From positions 20,642,745 through 20,706,744 of the forward strand of contig CM075102.1 of assembly GCA_037576195.1 (NCBI GenBank): 64,000 bases of DNA. The letters are read 5' to 3'. This document shows positions 26,156-36,628 of the stretch, one piece after another. The position numbers and the translations under genes were made by a program. The notes under the pieces were generated by a model. That model was not told where the DNA came from. It searched no databases and was given only the letters and a program-made list of their open reading frames with translations. Every line of letters begins with the position of its first letter. Within the stretch, counting starts at the first letter, position 1. Source of the DNA: Phytoseiulus persimilis (Eukaryota > Arthropoda > Arachnida > Mesostigmata > Phytoseiidae).

Positions 26156-26193
26156 CGTTTTCGTGAGAATTCGCCAGCGATTAGACGCCCAAA

Positions 26194-26750
26194 ATGCTAC
26201 TTGATACAGTTGACCCGCGAAAAAAAAAAACGAAAGCCCACCCAAGAATGGGAGTTCTCGGAGCCAAATCCGATTGCGACGCACTGACGATTGAGCACGA
26301 CCCCGGAAACCGAGCACTCCCTGAAGTCTACTACCGGAAGCTATCCGAAAAAGTTGAGACCAAACAGGATAAGGCCTGGGAATACGGGATGGAAAAAAGA
26401 GCCACTCTCGAGCTGTACCGAGCTTACAACGATTCAAGGACCACAATCACTCACATATATGACAATAGTAGAGGATCCTCCCTACTAGCCCTAGCGAGAG
26501 CTGGGACCCTCCCAACAAAATGTCGTAATGCTATCTTCCTAGCTGCCCCAGACAGATTCTGCGACCGATGTGGAGCCCACCCCGAAACAATGGCATTTGT
26601 GGTCTTTGGATGCAATGGATTCTACTACATCTATGACGAACTCGCCGCTGGCCTCGGCTGAATATATTTCATTCATATTAGCGGAATCATTCAATGGTGA
26701 ACACGACCAAGCGACTTCTCGAAGCATGGGAACGCAACAAGAAAGGATCC
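26194..26750 (+). mobile_element. 5'-truncated LINE (non-LTR retrotransposon) 3' end, degraded
   Basis: The plus-strand frame to 26661 encodes the end of a LINE polyprotein: a basic stretch, then LYRAYNDS, DNSRGSSLLALARAGTLPTK and a zinc-knuckle FCDRCGAHPETMAFVVFGC. Arthropod LINE polymerases typically read here YDNSRGS.LLF.AR.G.L followed by C..CG..ET..H...C; the conserved histidine is replaced here. After an in-frame stop the usual tail (TKRLLEAWERNKK) continues in another frame to about 26746. The 5' edge is abrupt, next to an A-run at about 26221. No poly(A) tail or target-site duplication is evident. It lies just upstream of the first nine-cysteine gene and could affect its promoter. The clade cannot be fixed from this fragment. 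Confidence 0.7.
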
Positions 26751-28882
26751 GCTGAGCATGCTTCCGCCTGAATTGAAAGGTTGATTTATAAATACAAGAA
26801 TCCGATCCAACAAACCATGAACCATGAACGGGGAGCTGGACGGCAAATACGACCATTCTGGGGAATTGCACCTCCGACGATCAATTCGATCCGAGTCATG
26901 GTTCCAAACCAATTTATTGGGTCGGAATCTACAATACAATCGTCGAATATCGGCAGCCCAAGAGCGTTAGAAATCTCCCTTCGCAGACTGGTTTTGATTC
27001 GCGTTCAGCCGTAACTTGGCCTCGTCTGGGAGTCGCAAAAAGCCGGGTCATGTTTTGACACGGGTTGGCAATTTCTAGACCCAAGTTATCTATGTAGACC
27101 CGGGTCCAGATTCATCACCCGGGTCCGAACACAGGCATCAACGAAGCCCATAGGTATGATTGTGGGGTCGTCCTCCATTTTTTTGAAGCACATCGATCAT
27201 ACTGGAGGAGATATGAGAACGAACGGATGCCTGAAGGTCGCAGATACTCAGTGGATTCCAAGATGCTTTCCGTGACAGACAAAGCGCAGCAGTTCGGCCG
27301 TCCAGCATACTGGGAGCAGAAGAGTTGCGTGACTCCGAGTAAGCGGGTCAGACTGGGGAAGCGGCTGGGTCCAAGCTCGATCCGGGCTCGGTTATCCGGT
27401 GCGGGCCCGTTCCTCATACGATTACACTGGAGACTCATATGCGTTATGGAGTGCGTCATTCGCTGATGATCCCGCTTCCATGACGGTAAGTTCGTAGCCA
27501 AAACGAGACTAGCTGTTATGTATATCCGTAGTGTCTGCGGCACATCGAGGAGAATCCACTGCTGGTTGCTGGAATTCAACAGATACTGTGAGACTAAAAT
27601 GCGATTTCCCATAGATTCCTGAAACGCGCCTTTCGTATGCGCAAGACTGTCTACGAGAGCGTCGGGAGCAGACGGATTGGAAGTCTACTGTTGGTCTGTT
27701 TCCTTCGATTATTGCGAATCGTGATGAACGAGCAAACGATCACAAGTTTCCGTGAGAGCGGCCGTGGTTCCGGGTGGCTTGAATCCGGCGACTGATTCGC
27801 GTTTTTCGTTCGATCCGATCCGGATTTTCGGAATGCTGGGGATTTTCGGTTACACGAAAAATGGCTGGTGTTCGTATACCGAATTTTCTTGGTTTTACAG
27901 CTTCCAGGAACCGAGGGCGGAAATTTGAATGAGGGTAATTTTCGGTAAGCGTGGAAAATCGTCGGCAGGTCGAAATCTGGATTATTCAGCCATTTCTGAG
28001 TAGTTTCCACCGGAGGAGAAGACCTTCGTTCCGCCTCGTTGAGGGGGTACAAGAGGGAATGCGCGGCAAATCGAGGAAAACGATATTGGTCAAGTGGCAG
28101 TACCTCAAAAAGAGGTGGATATGATCGCTTGCCATTTTTCGGAGCGTCAATATCAGTTTCATCGGTTTCCCGCCTGACGACGGGTTTTCTTTTGTTCGTC
28201 GAACGCGACCACAGCGAGTCGGATTCAATGAAAGTTTAGTTTTCCCTGATCGATTCAAAGAATTGACGATGTCACGGTCAAAACAGAATCGGGCTCGACA
28301 ATTCCCGACTTCAAAATGCCATCCTGTATGGTGAGGGCGATTCTAAGTTGGGCTATCAAGCATCGCCCTGAGACTGGTCTTGACTTTCACTCCCGTGGTT
28401 TGGGGCACCTCAGGTCGATCATCGCGGGAACGTCTACGGAATGAGAATCTGTGCCACAGATACCTGTCTCGGCGCTTGTCTTCAGCTCAAGTTCCCCGAA
28501 GTCTGGCGTATAAGGGACTACTCTTTTAACCGTGAATATACCCCAGAAATCTCAGTCATCGAATATTCAAGATCTGGCGTTTTTCAGTCATAAACGGAAC
28601 GTTATTACATCGTATATGATTATCGTAATTCGCATGCGTGCACCCGAGCAAAAGTTGCAGCAATGTTTTTAGCCAAAAAAAGTTGTCCCTCATATGCGAG
28701 AGTTTTAGGGTGATTGACAGTTCTGGAAGCCAACCGAGCACCCACTGGGCATCTCTCAGAGAGAGCTTCGGATTCTGTCGAGTGAACCCGATCCAAGCTT
28801 TCGCCGATGCCAACACACATCTCCGATCTTTGAAACCCGAATGAAGCGATTCGCAGAATATCGATTCTGTCGTAAACGGGAC
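26751..28882. other. intergenic; two ACCCGGGTCC palindromic boxes
   Basis: ACCCGGGTCC occurs at 27098-27107 and 27117-27126, and again three times near 39.9 kb. Otherwise open frames (27115-27612 minus, 27651-28052 minus) have no supporting features. The minus-strand AATAAA of the next gene (28888-28883) is the right edge. Confidence 0.45.
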
Positions 28883-28903
28883 TTTATTGTTTCGTTGGTC
28901 GTT

Positions 28904-29383
28904 TCAAGATTTGTCTCGTTTGGAGAAACAGGTGCAGAGGAGTACGATGCCGATGACAACCATGAATCCAATCATGATTATTCTCATACGTTGATCTGAA
29001 ATATCCTCCAGACGGTAGGTGAACACGCAGCCCCCCTTCTGCACGCAACCTCGCTTGTCCGAGGGCCAGCAGAAGCGCGGAGACACGACCTTCAGCGTTT
29101 TGTTGCCATGATCGGGTTCGACGTTGTCAATGGTACACTCGTCTGTTGTATTCTGACAAGTGATGTACTCTGAAGATCGCAAACAATGCTCTTGAGTTTT
29201 GGCGACACAGTACAGAAGGTCTGCATTCACGTGTTCACATTTCGAAACGTAGGCTTCGACACTGTATATCGGAACCTCTCCCTCTGGACATGACGCGCCG
29301 GAGCGGAATACACTCAGCGGACTTGACGAGCAATCCCCCGAACTCCAAGATAAGAGTAGGATCCATAATCTCAAATGTAGCAT
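28904..29383 (-). CDS. nine-cysteine single-pass membrane protein, paralogue 2
   Basis: An ATG at 29383 opens 159 residues. There is a signal peptide (LRLWILLLSWSSGDCSS region), an ectodomain with nine cysteines in the same order as paralogue 1, and a membrane segment at about 132-152 (MRIIMIGFMVVIGIVLLCTCF) followed by a basic tail SKRDKS. Shared text with paralogue 1: SVEAYVSKC against NVEAYLRDC, DLLYC against GLLYC, CTIDNVEPDH against CTIENQLPDH, KRGCVQKGGCVFTYRL against VKGCVHRKQCVLTYKL. NTT and NKT sequons are present. The two are diverged paralogues, so the duplication is not recent. Function unknown. An AATAAA lies about 16 bases past the stop, giving a very short 3' UTR. Confidence 0.8.
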   Translation of the reverse strand: MLHLRLWILLLSWSSGDCSSSPLSVFRSGASCPEGEVPIYSVEAYVSKCEHVNADLLYCVAKTQEHCLRSSEYITCQNTTDECTIDNVEPDHGNKTLKVVSPRFCWPSDKRGCVQKGGCVFTYRLEDISDQRMRIIMIGFMVVIGIVLLCTCFSKRDKS

Positions 29384-29798
29384 CGTTTTTCTCTGAAGCC
29401 GATTCGGTCGTTATTCTTCTTCTCACCTAATTAACGATGTTAGGGTCATCGAGCCGCACTGCTATGACTCTGAGGCCCCTTCGACTCCAGCAGTGAGAGT
29501 TCAATTTCTACATCGGTCCAACTACGTGAACCAATGGATGGAAAGAGCACAATGGCATGCTTTCGCGACCAGATGATTTCAGCGAGGATGGTCCCCGAAG
29601 AAATGGAGGCGAGCATGGTTACGATCGATATCTTGCATTTAATGGAACGCGATACCCTCCCTCGTAGAATTTTCAGGTTTCATGTTTATTCGCACTCCGC
29701 TCCCACAAACATTGCCGGGAAACAATATACACATAATGGGACCGTCTCCTTTATCTGTCCAAGCTACCTAACAATAAATACGCATCACAACGAAAGCT

Positions 29799-30654
29799 TC
29801 AAGGACTGTGTTCTGGAGACGACGCAACCGCATCTTGATTCAAGGTCACAGGATCGCCCTCCTGGTCCACGAGGGCAGTCAGGCAATCGTTGTCAAGTAG
29901 CTTCCGGAGCTCGTCGGCTGTCAGAGCTGACCTCTCAGGGAACAAGAACCTGTTGATTCGGAATCAATGATTATTCCAATAGGAGAGAACTCTGACGATC
30001 AAATGAGAGGAGATCCGTTCGCACATCTGCGCGCGGAATCTAATGCCCTCACCTGACGATGAACGGCGCCACACAGGGATCCTCTTGTAAATCGCCAGAG
30101 AAGTCTATGGGGATTACTTCTTGCATGGCACTACCCCAGCGGTCCTCCTTGTGGAGCTGCATCTCCTGAACCATTCGTCGCGCCTCTTCCCTCTCGGTCT
30201 TCTTGTTGCCCTTGATCCTCCGTAGCTTGGCCTCGAGACTCTCCAAGTATTGCTCCCTATCCGGCATGACGTAGTGAGCCTTCTCGTCCACCTGTTTGCC
30301 CTCACCTGCCGATTCAGGAATTCATCAAAAACAGATCCCGTTCAGCTAAAACAGCCATCCACTCTGGGCAGGAGAGCTTCATCTTGCAATGTCTCCCTGC
30401 CCAATCCGACAGGGCTAGAGCCGGAGGGCGAGGCCGCCCCGAATAGAGCGACGTCGCCACCTAACTACCCTTCATCAAGCTCGGCAAGAGAATTTGTCCT
30501 TCGATCCTGGAGTTTGAAGCAGCTTAAATGTCTTCAGAAAATACCATGCATGATTGACGGTGCAGTTCACCCTTCCCTTGATTAATGGAGACTCGCCGTC
30601 GTCAATGACTAGAATCTCTTCGAGAGCTGGAGGAGCTGGGCTCAGACGACGCAT
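29799..30654 (-). CDS. small three-exon coiled-coil-like protein, 157 residues, unknown
   Basis: Exons on the minus strand are 30654-30571, 30291-30053 and 29949-29799. The junctions (AGG|GTGAAC to AACAG; AG|GTGAGG to CAACAG) keep phase and give 157 residues from ATG to TGA, with AATAAA about 110 bases past the stop (29690-29685). The N-terminus is EEILVIDDGESPLIKGR. The middle is a charged, predicted helical region (PDREQYLESLEAKLRRIKG, then KKTEREEARRMVQEMQLHKE). The C-terminal exon has LFPERSALTADELRKLLDND. No signal peptide or membrane segment. I do not recognise the family; a cytosolic or nuclear adaptor with a short coiled coil is inferred. The first junction has a poor pyrimidine tract, so the exact acceptor (30291 or a few codons upstream) is the weakest point. 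Confidence 0.65.
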
Positions 30655-33600
30655 TTCGCAAGGACAGCTCCGAGAGTCAAGCAGATTGTAGTTGACTCCG
30701 ATGATCCCAAGAGAAAGCTCTATTCTTTGTCATCCAAGACTTCAGGGAGTTCTGAACGTTCAAATTCAGAAGGAAGCAATCGATCGATCGACGCATATAT
30801 CAGTCAACGAGTCGGAGCACGTCGTCGCTAGCCTCGAAATCAGAAATCGTAGATCCGTTGACTCAGGAGCGCGCCGCGAATGTCAGAACTCTAACAGAAA
30901 TCTGATGTACAACACTCTGGATAGTTGGTGATTTGTTCAAGAAGTGAGGATCAGGCTCGGTACCGTGGAGGCACAGCAGGCAAATTACTCAGGAAGGATA
31001 AGTATCCTGTCGGACGGCAGGCAAGTTTCCATGCCTCACATGCTGCGACTATATCCTAACTCGCATCCATTGTTACAGGTTAAGGTAGATTGTAATCACA
31101 TGCATCGACTCTTCGTAGAATGGAGAGGGCGCGGAGTTAAGAACACGTTTCATCTTGAATCAGCTCGATCGCTGGGGGAAAAGTGGAATCACACATGCAT
31201 CTGTTCGCCGAGAAAGGAAAAGTGGATAGAAAAGAGCGAACTGAGTATGATGGCCCCAGAATGGTCCGTCGGCTCGGACCGTGTTCAAGGGCGTCCTCAT
31301 GCCGATTTCCAGAACCACGAGAACTCTCCGCAGTGATGCCGAGAGAACTTAACATTGGAAATGGGATGGCGCTACGCTTCGTAAGAGTATCTGAGCTCTC
31401 CGCCCTCGCCTGCCACTTTCTGCTCAGAGGCGGGATCGCTCCCGGAGAACTACCAGACACCTGCAAATGAAACCACCCGGAGGGCCTCGAGGAAGATCTT
31501 ACAGAGTCCCACTGGATGTCACGTGAATATAAACGAGCGAAGGTTCCGCGGGACCCAGAAGGAAATCCGTCTCGGAACGTGATACCAACTCGTGGGAGTC
31601 GGAATGAACTCCTAACCAATCCGTTTCCCTTTGTCTCGATCCCCTTGTTTGAGGATCCCCAGAAAACCGCGGAAAGGTGGTTCGAGGGAGAGGAAATCCC
31701 GAGTCAGGTGGGTCAACCTGCTCCTCGTTCGCCCACTGGCAGGCGTCTCAAGCGAACCAGGAACTCATGCAGATCCCCGGAAGCGGCCAAAGAGGGCGGA
31801 ACGATCATTTTCGCTGGGGTGGTCTGTCATCCTCTTCCTACAGACTGAAGCTGAGTGAGGCGGAGGTTTCATTCAGAATCGGTGTGTCAAGCGGTCAGTT
31901 GCATGTTGACCTGCCCGGACTGCACTAGCTCAATAGGTCCGCGGGTTAGTTTTCTAGGGCCTGGTTCATACCAGTGAACTCTCGAGCCGATATCATCAGA
32001 CTCTATGAAGGGCCTTCGTGAAGGGATTCCAAGGAACGTCTATCACCTAGTCTCTAGTCGATTCCACTTCGCGAGCTCACCGGAGCAGGGGTCGAAATCG
32101 TCTTCAAATGCTCCGACGGGCTCCAAGGTATCGGGGAGGCCTTTCCAAGGATCGTCCACAGCCGAGTTTTCGCAGCTGAGTGCCATTACGGAGATGGTGG
32201 AAGTGGCCGCAGTATCAGAATGATGGTTCAAGTATGTGTTCCCTGAGGGGTGTTGACTTCGCTAAATGACGAGCCAGCTAATCGCGGAGGGTCGCTAAAT
32301 GAAGAGCGGAAGGAGGAAAAAGTTTCGAACGAATGATGACGCCGCGAATCTTAAACTTCACACCGGCCCACGGTTGTGAACAAGTTCATGTCGGTGCGCG
32401 GCGATTCTAGACTCCAGCTGTCCACGTTTAAACACATCGAAGAGAAGAATCGTTCCCGAAATCTTGAAGGAGAGCGTCGAGCGACCCGCGCTGTTGAACG
32501 GAGCGCGTGTATTTACATCAGATCTTTCGCTCCGCATAGCGACAGATTCCAACTCTCCCTCGTGTTGGAGTTCTCTCCTCCTCCTCACAGTGAGTGCTCC
32601 TGAGCGAGGTCCTCGCTCTCCTGTGTTTGTGTTCTGCCTCCGAGGCGAACGGCTACTAGCTTCATCCTCAGTGATTTAGGTTGAGTGGTTTCCGCTCATC
32701 CGAGTGGCCAAACTTCGCTCGTAGACGTTCCACAGTCGGTCCAACCGGTGGTCTAACCGAACGATAACACGAGTCCCCCTCTCCAGATCAGTTCTGGTGC
32801 GGAGCGAACTGCTCCGGAGCAGCCCTGCCAGCAGTGGTGGCAGGAGCAGCATCAGCAGAAGACTCGTCAGAAGATCGACTTCACGCAAAACCGGATCCCC
32901 GTCCGGTTCCCTGAAATCTGAGAGCCAGTGGCTTTGGGTGTCTCCGACGAGCGAGGTGAGTTTCCGAGGTCGAGCCAGCTTGTTTGTCTGACGGAGAGCA
33001 GAACAGCGTCGATGAAATCCGCTATTGGATGGCAGTTCTCGTGCACCCTCAGGGGAGAGACTGTCACAAAAGCCCCTCCCGGTTGTTTCTCGGGAGGGTG
33101 AGAAATTTCGCTGATCCCAGCGTTTCATTGAGAATCGTCGCTCATCCGAGGACTCAGTGATTCTCCTCTCCTTGAACTGGAGTAACGAACGAGACAGGAG
33201 CAGCAACAAGTCAGCATCGGTCAATGTAAAACGAAAACAACAATGAATGTTCAACGAGTTATTGTTTCAACATTTGAACCCTCGATCGGATTCTAGCGGC
33301 TGAAAAGTCGTGGACAGGGAGCGAGGGCTGTTCGCGATCGGTGCTGTTGGAAAAAAGCTCTGCTCCCTCCTCTCGTTGTCCTCGTCGGAGGACTGGCTGG
33401 TTGCATTCAGTTAGAGGAGATCTAGTCACGCTTTCTCGTCGAGCGCTTTTATTGGAGACCCCTCACAACGGATTGGAAGCACGAGTGCAAGAGAGTGGAG
33501 GTCTGTGACAAGAACTTCGTCAAGGAGGACTTATGCCTCTTTTCTGTGGTCACGAGCCGCAATCCATGACCAGCAGGGAATCTTATTGAATCAGCGACGA

Positions 33601-34180
33601 GGAATCATTCGCAACCTCCGAGTGAGTCGGCGGTACTCTGTTGTTGTGTCCATCAAATCAGCTGGTCTAGCGGCTAGCCGGGGAGGATCTTCAATCATGT
33701 CTTCGAATCGGACCCAGGCCCTCATTCTGATTCCCGAACGAGAGACCTAAATTCGGATTAGGGAAAACGGGCTACCGGCTCAGAACCTCCCAGCTGACAT
33801 CCGAACGCAGCATTACTTCAGCGGGACCGATTGGAATCATTGGAATAGTGATTGGGAAATACAAAACCAGTCGGTTGTGAAGTTCCCTTGAGGGTGCGAT
33901 GATGCACCAAGGGACTGTTATTGTTTCTGTTGCTGCTGTTGTTCTTATTGTTGCCGTTGCTCACCGTTCTAGCAGGTGCATCGATGGGCTGATACCCTAA
34001 CGGGCTGTCGTGGCATTGTCTCACTGACGCTAGGGTATGAAGTCAAGGATTGTCGTGTGGATTCGGAAACGCCGACCACTTGAAGCGAACTAAAACATGG
34101 AGAAACGATTCATGAGCGATGAAGATCTAGTTGTGTATATGGTCGGCGGCCAGTCTCTACACAATGGTTTTTCGTTACAG
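30655..34180. other. spacer and probable 5' leader/introns of POSH
   Basis: No protein family recognised. Overlapping frames on both strands (31137-31619 minus, 31516-31848 plus, 32676-33254 minus) lack supporting features. The right end is probably POSH leader or intron, closing with the acceptor TTCGTTACAG at 34180. The POSH promoter was not located. Confidence 0.4.
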
Positions 34181-34234
34181 AACTCAACATGACCTCTGCG
34201 TGGTGACCGGTGGGTTACGGGAAACCCATGCGTC
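34181..34234 (+). promoter_or_regulatory. POSH leader exon with two upstream ATGs
   Basis: After the acceptor at 34180 the leader holds an ATG at 34189 that opens a five-codon reading frame ending TGA at 34206, and a second ATG at 34228 out of frame with the main start. The second frame runs past the POSH start for 36 codons before TAA. Such upstream and overlapping frames usually lower translation of the main frame; the effect here is inferred. Confidence 0.5.
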
Positions 34235-36628
34235 ATGGATTCGACGTTTCTGAGCGAGCTCCTCGAGTGCTCGGTGTGCCTAGAGCAGCTGGACGCGACC
34301 TCTCGCGTCCTACCGTGTCAGCATACGTTCTGTAAGAGATGCCTCCAGGAAATCGTTCAGTCGAAAGGGGAACTCCAGTGTCCTGAATGTAGAACTCCGG
34401 TGTCAACGAAAGTAGACGACCTCCCTGTAAATATCTTCCTCGTTCGTCTGCTCGAGGGCATCAAGAACAAAACGCCACGCAAGTGCGTGGTGCAGCACGC
34501 GAACACCGACCTGACGATCATGGCGGGCAGCTCGATCTGCCCGCTAGGCCTCCCGCTCAACGGGGCCATGTATAATCCACCGCCGAAACTCTGTTGTGCC
34601 AAGGCGATCTACACCTATGAATCATCGAATGCGAGCGACCTGAATTTTCTCAAAGGGGAGCTGATCTCGTTGATCAAACAAATCGACATAAATTGGTTCC
34701 AAGGTGAGCTCCGAGGCAGGATCGGGTTCGTGCCTGCCTCGTATGTCTCAATCCTCACTCAGCCCAACGGGCAGCCCGCTCCGATGGCGAAGGCTCTCTA
34801 CGACTTCCACATCACTGACAAGTCTTCGGAAGAGAAGGACTGCCTCACATTCTGTAAAGGTGATCTCATCAACGTACTAAGGCGCATCGATGAAAACTGG
34901 GCTGAGGGTCGCACCGGGGACCGCCTAGGGATCTTTCCAATCTCTTTCGTCGACATGAATCTCGCTGCCAAACAGCTGATCAAGATGATCACCTGCACGG
35001 GACCGTCGCGGGTCGTTCCTCCGCCACCGAGCTCTTCGATGTCCGATCAGGGCAGCGGCGCGAAAACCCCCGTGCAAGTGGGTCCTCAAGAGCTGCTTCA
35101 GGATTTCTCGATGTCGTCTGAGAATAAGAGACACTCTATCTCTGCCCTGAACCTCAGTCAGCCGTTGACGACGCTGCCGACGTCGACAACGTCAACGTCG
35201 TCGGTCTCGGTCGAGCACCGCCATTCGTTGGAGATCCTCTCGGATAGGGGAGGAGGAGGAGGAGGAGGACTACAGTCGCCTTTAGGACCGGCTGCACCCC
35301 ATAGCAAGATGTGTCTCTCACAGCTGCCCGTATCCGGCGGGCCTTCTTCTCAGACACAGTCCCAGCAGTCACAACTCGGTCTCGGCAAACCCCTGGACCA
35401 AGTGTCGCGGCGAGTTCCGCGTTCCGATAAGGAATTCGCACATCAATTACAACAGCCCATGTTCTACATCGCCTTGTATAACTACAGACCACAGAAGGAA
35501 GACGAACTCGAACTGAAGAAGGGTGAAGTGTACACCGTGTCTGAGAAGTGCCAAGACGGCTGGTTTAAGGGCAGCTCGTTAAAGAGCGGAGGGCAAGGGG
35601 TGTTCCCGGGGAACTACGTGCAGCCGGCAGTGAAGTCCGTGCATCCCGCCAATTCCTACTATCAGCCGTCGGCGGGTGCGTCGAACAGTGGACAACTGTT
35701 GTCGGGGCCAAACTCGATGTGCATATCGCCAATGCGGCCTCGCAGCAACCCTCAACTGCCGCTCACATCGCTGTACGGCGCCAACTCACGAACATCGGCC
35801 TCGGAATGGCCTCTATCGACCGGCGGCACTTTCAGTGCACAGCATTACAGTGACGGACTCATGATGGTCAGTCAAGGATTAGCGCAAACTGCGGCGGCCT
35901 ATCGCGGTTCGGGGGGCTCGGGCGGCTGGCAGCAGCAGGCCAACAAGGATCACCAACTCGGAGCACTTAATCCCCAGACTCAGTCTCAGCAGCAGCAACA
36001 ACAGTCGCAGCCGCAACAGACGATAACTCAACAAGCTCATCCGCAGCAGCACCTGTCGCTGATCAAGAGACTCACGAGGCACAAGTCGAAGTCTCCTCCA
36101 CCTGCTCTGGGCCTAGGTTTGCTGGAGGACGCTCCACAAAGCGTCCACATCAGATCTGGTTCCTGTCCCAGCAGCCACAGCTCCCCGGCCGGATCATCTT
36201 CAGGAGCGTGTCTTCTGCATAAGAAAACCGCTTCCCTCGACGATACCCTGGCCTCGCCGTCGAGCCAGAGTCCTTCCGTCGCGAGCCTGAACGCGTCTCC
36301 CGCGGCGGAGCAGTTCCGCTGTATAGTGCCTTACCCACCCAACTCGGATTACGAACTTGAACTCAAGGTCGGGGACGTTGTTTACGTCCACAAGAAACGA
36401 GAAGACGGTTGGTGCAAGGGAACTCTACAGAGAACGGGTCGAACAGGCCTGTTCCCAGCGTCGTTCGTCACCCAGACGGACTCGTACGCTGCGTCGGACT
36501 ACCCTCCACTTGTTCAGGCTACCCATCTCGGACTGCCTCCTGCTGCCTCGATGTTCCAGTGCGGGACTCTCGCGGCACCGCCCATGAATCATCCCTCCGC
36601 GCAGCACATCCTCAATCCACCCCAATAG
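34235..36628 (+). CDS. POSH: POSH / SH3RF RING-finger, four-SH3 scaffold E3 ligase
   Basis: A single open frame of 797 residues. The RING finger is at 12-53 with the C3HC4 ligands C12, C15, C28, H30, C33, C36, C49, C52. SH3 domains lie at about 119-178 (AKAIYTYESS to GFVPASYVSIL), 183-245 (AKALYDFHI to GIFPISFVDM), 407-466 (YIALYNYRP to GVFPGNYVQP) and 692-750 (RCIVPYPPNSDYELELKVGD to GLFPASFV). Order and number match POSH/SH3RF1, a ubiquitin ligase and JNK-pathway scaffold that also acts in vesicle trafficking. Linkers are Ser/Gln/Gly-rich. Unlike most relatives, about 45 residues follow the last SH3. A GTGAGT overlaps the stop codon (ATA|GTGAGT), so a spliced form with a different tail is possible. 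No intron interrupts the coding frame. Confidence 0.96.
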   Translation: MDSTFLSELLECSVCLEQLDATSRVLPCQHTFCKRCLQEIVQSKGELQCPECRTPVSTKVDDLPVNIFLVRLLEGIKNKTPRKCVVQHANTDLTIMAGSSICPLGLPLNGAMYNPPPKLCCAKAIYTYESSNASDLNFLKGELISLIKQIDINWFQGELRGRIGFVPASYVSILTQPNGQPAPMAKALYDFHITDKSSEEKDCLTFCKGDLINVLRRIDENWAEGRTGDRLGIFPISFVDMNLAAKQLIKMITCTGPSRVVPPPPSSSMSDQGSGAKTPVQVGPQELLQDFSMSSENKRHSISALNLSQPLTTLPTSTTSTSSVSVEHRHSLEILSDRGGGGGGGLQSPLGPAAPHSKMCLSQLPVSGGPSSQTQSQQSQLGLGKPLDQVSRRVPRSDKEFAHQLQQPMFYIALYNYRPQKEDELELKKGEVYTVSEKCQDGWFKGSSLKSGGQGVFPGNYVQPAVKSVHPANSYYQPSAGASNSGQLLSGPNSMCISPMRPRSNPQLPLTSLYGANSRTSASEWPLSTGGTFSAQHYSDGLMMVSQGLAQTAAAYRGSGGSGGWQQQANKDHQLGALNPQTQSQQQQQQSQPQQTITQQAHPQQHLSLIKRLTRHKSKSPPPALGLGLLEDAPQSVHIRSGSCPSSHSSPAGSSSGACLLHKKTASLDDTLASPSSQSPSVASLNASPAAEQFRCIVPYPPNSDYELELKVGDVVYVHKKREDGWCKGTLQRTGRTGLFPASFVTQTDSYAASDYPPLVQATHLGLPPAASMFQCGTLAAPPMNHPSAQHILNPPQ

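Noticed and set aside
32676-33254. 192-codon minus frame with a hydrophobic stretch
   Set aside because: The Leu-rich part comes from a local repeat of agcagc-like triplets, no gene context supports it, and it overlaps the likely POSH leader.
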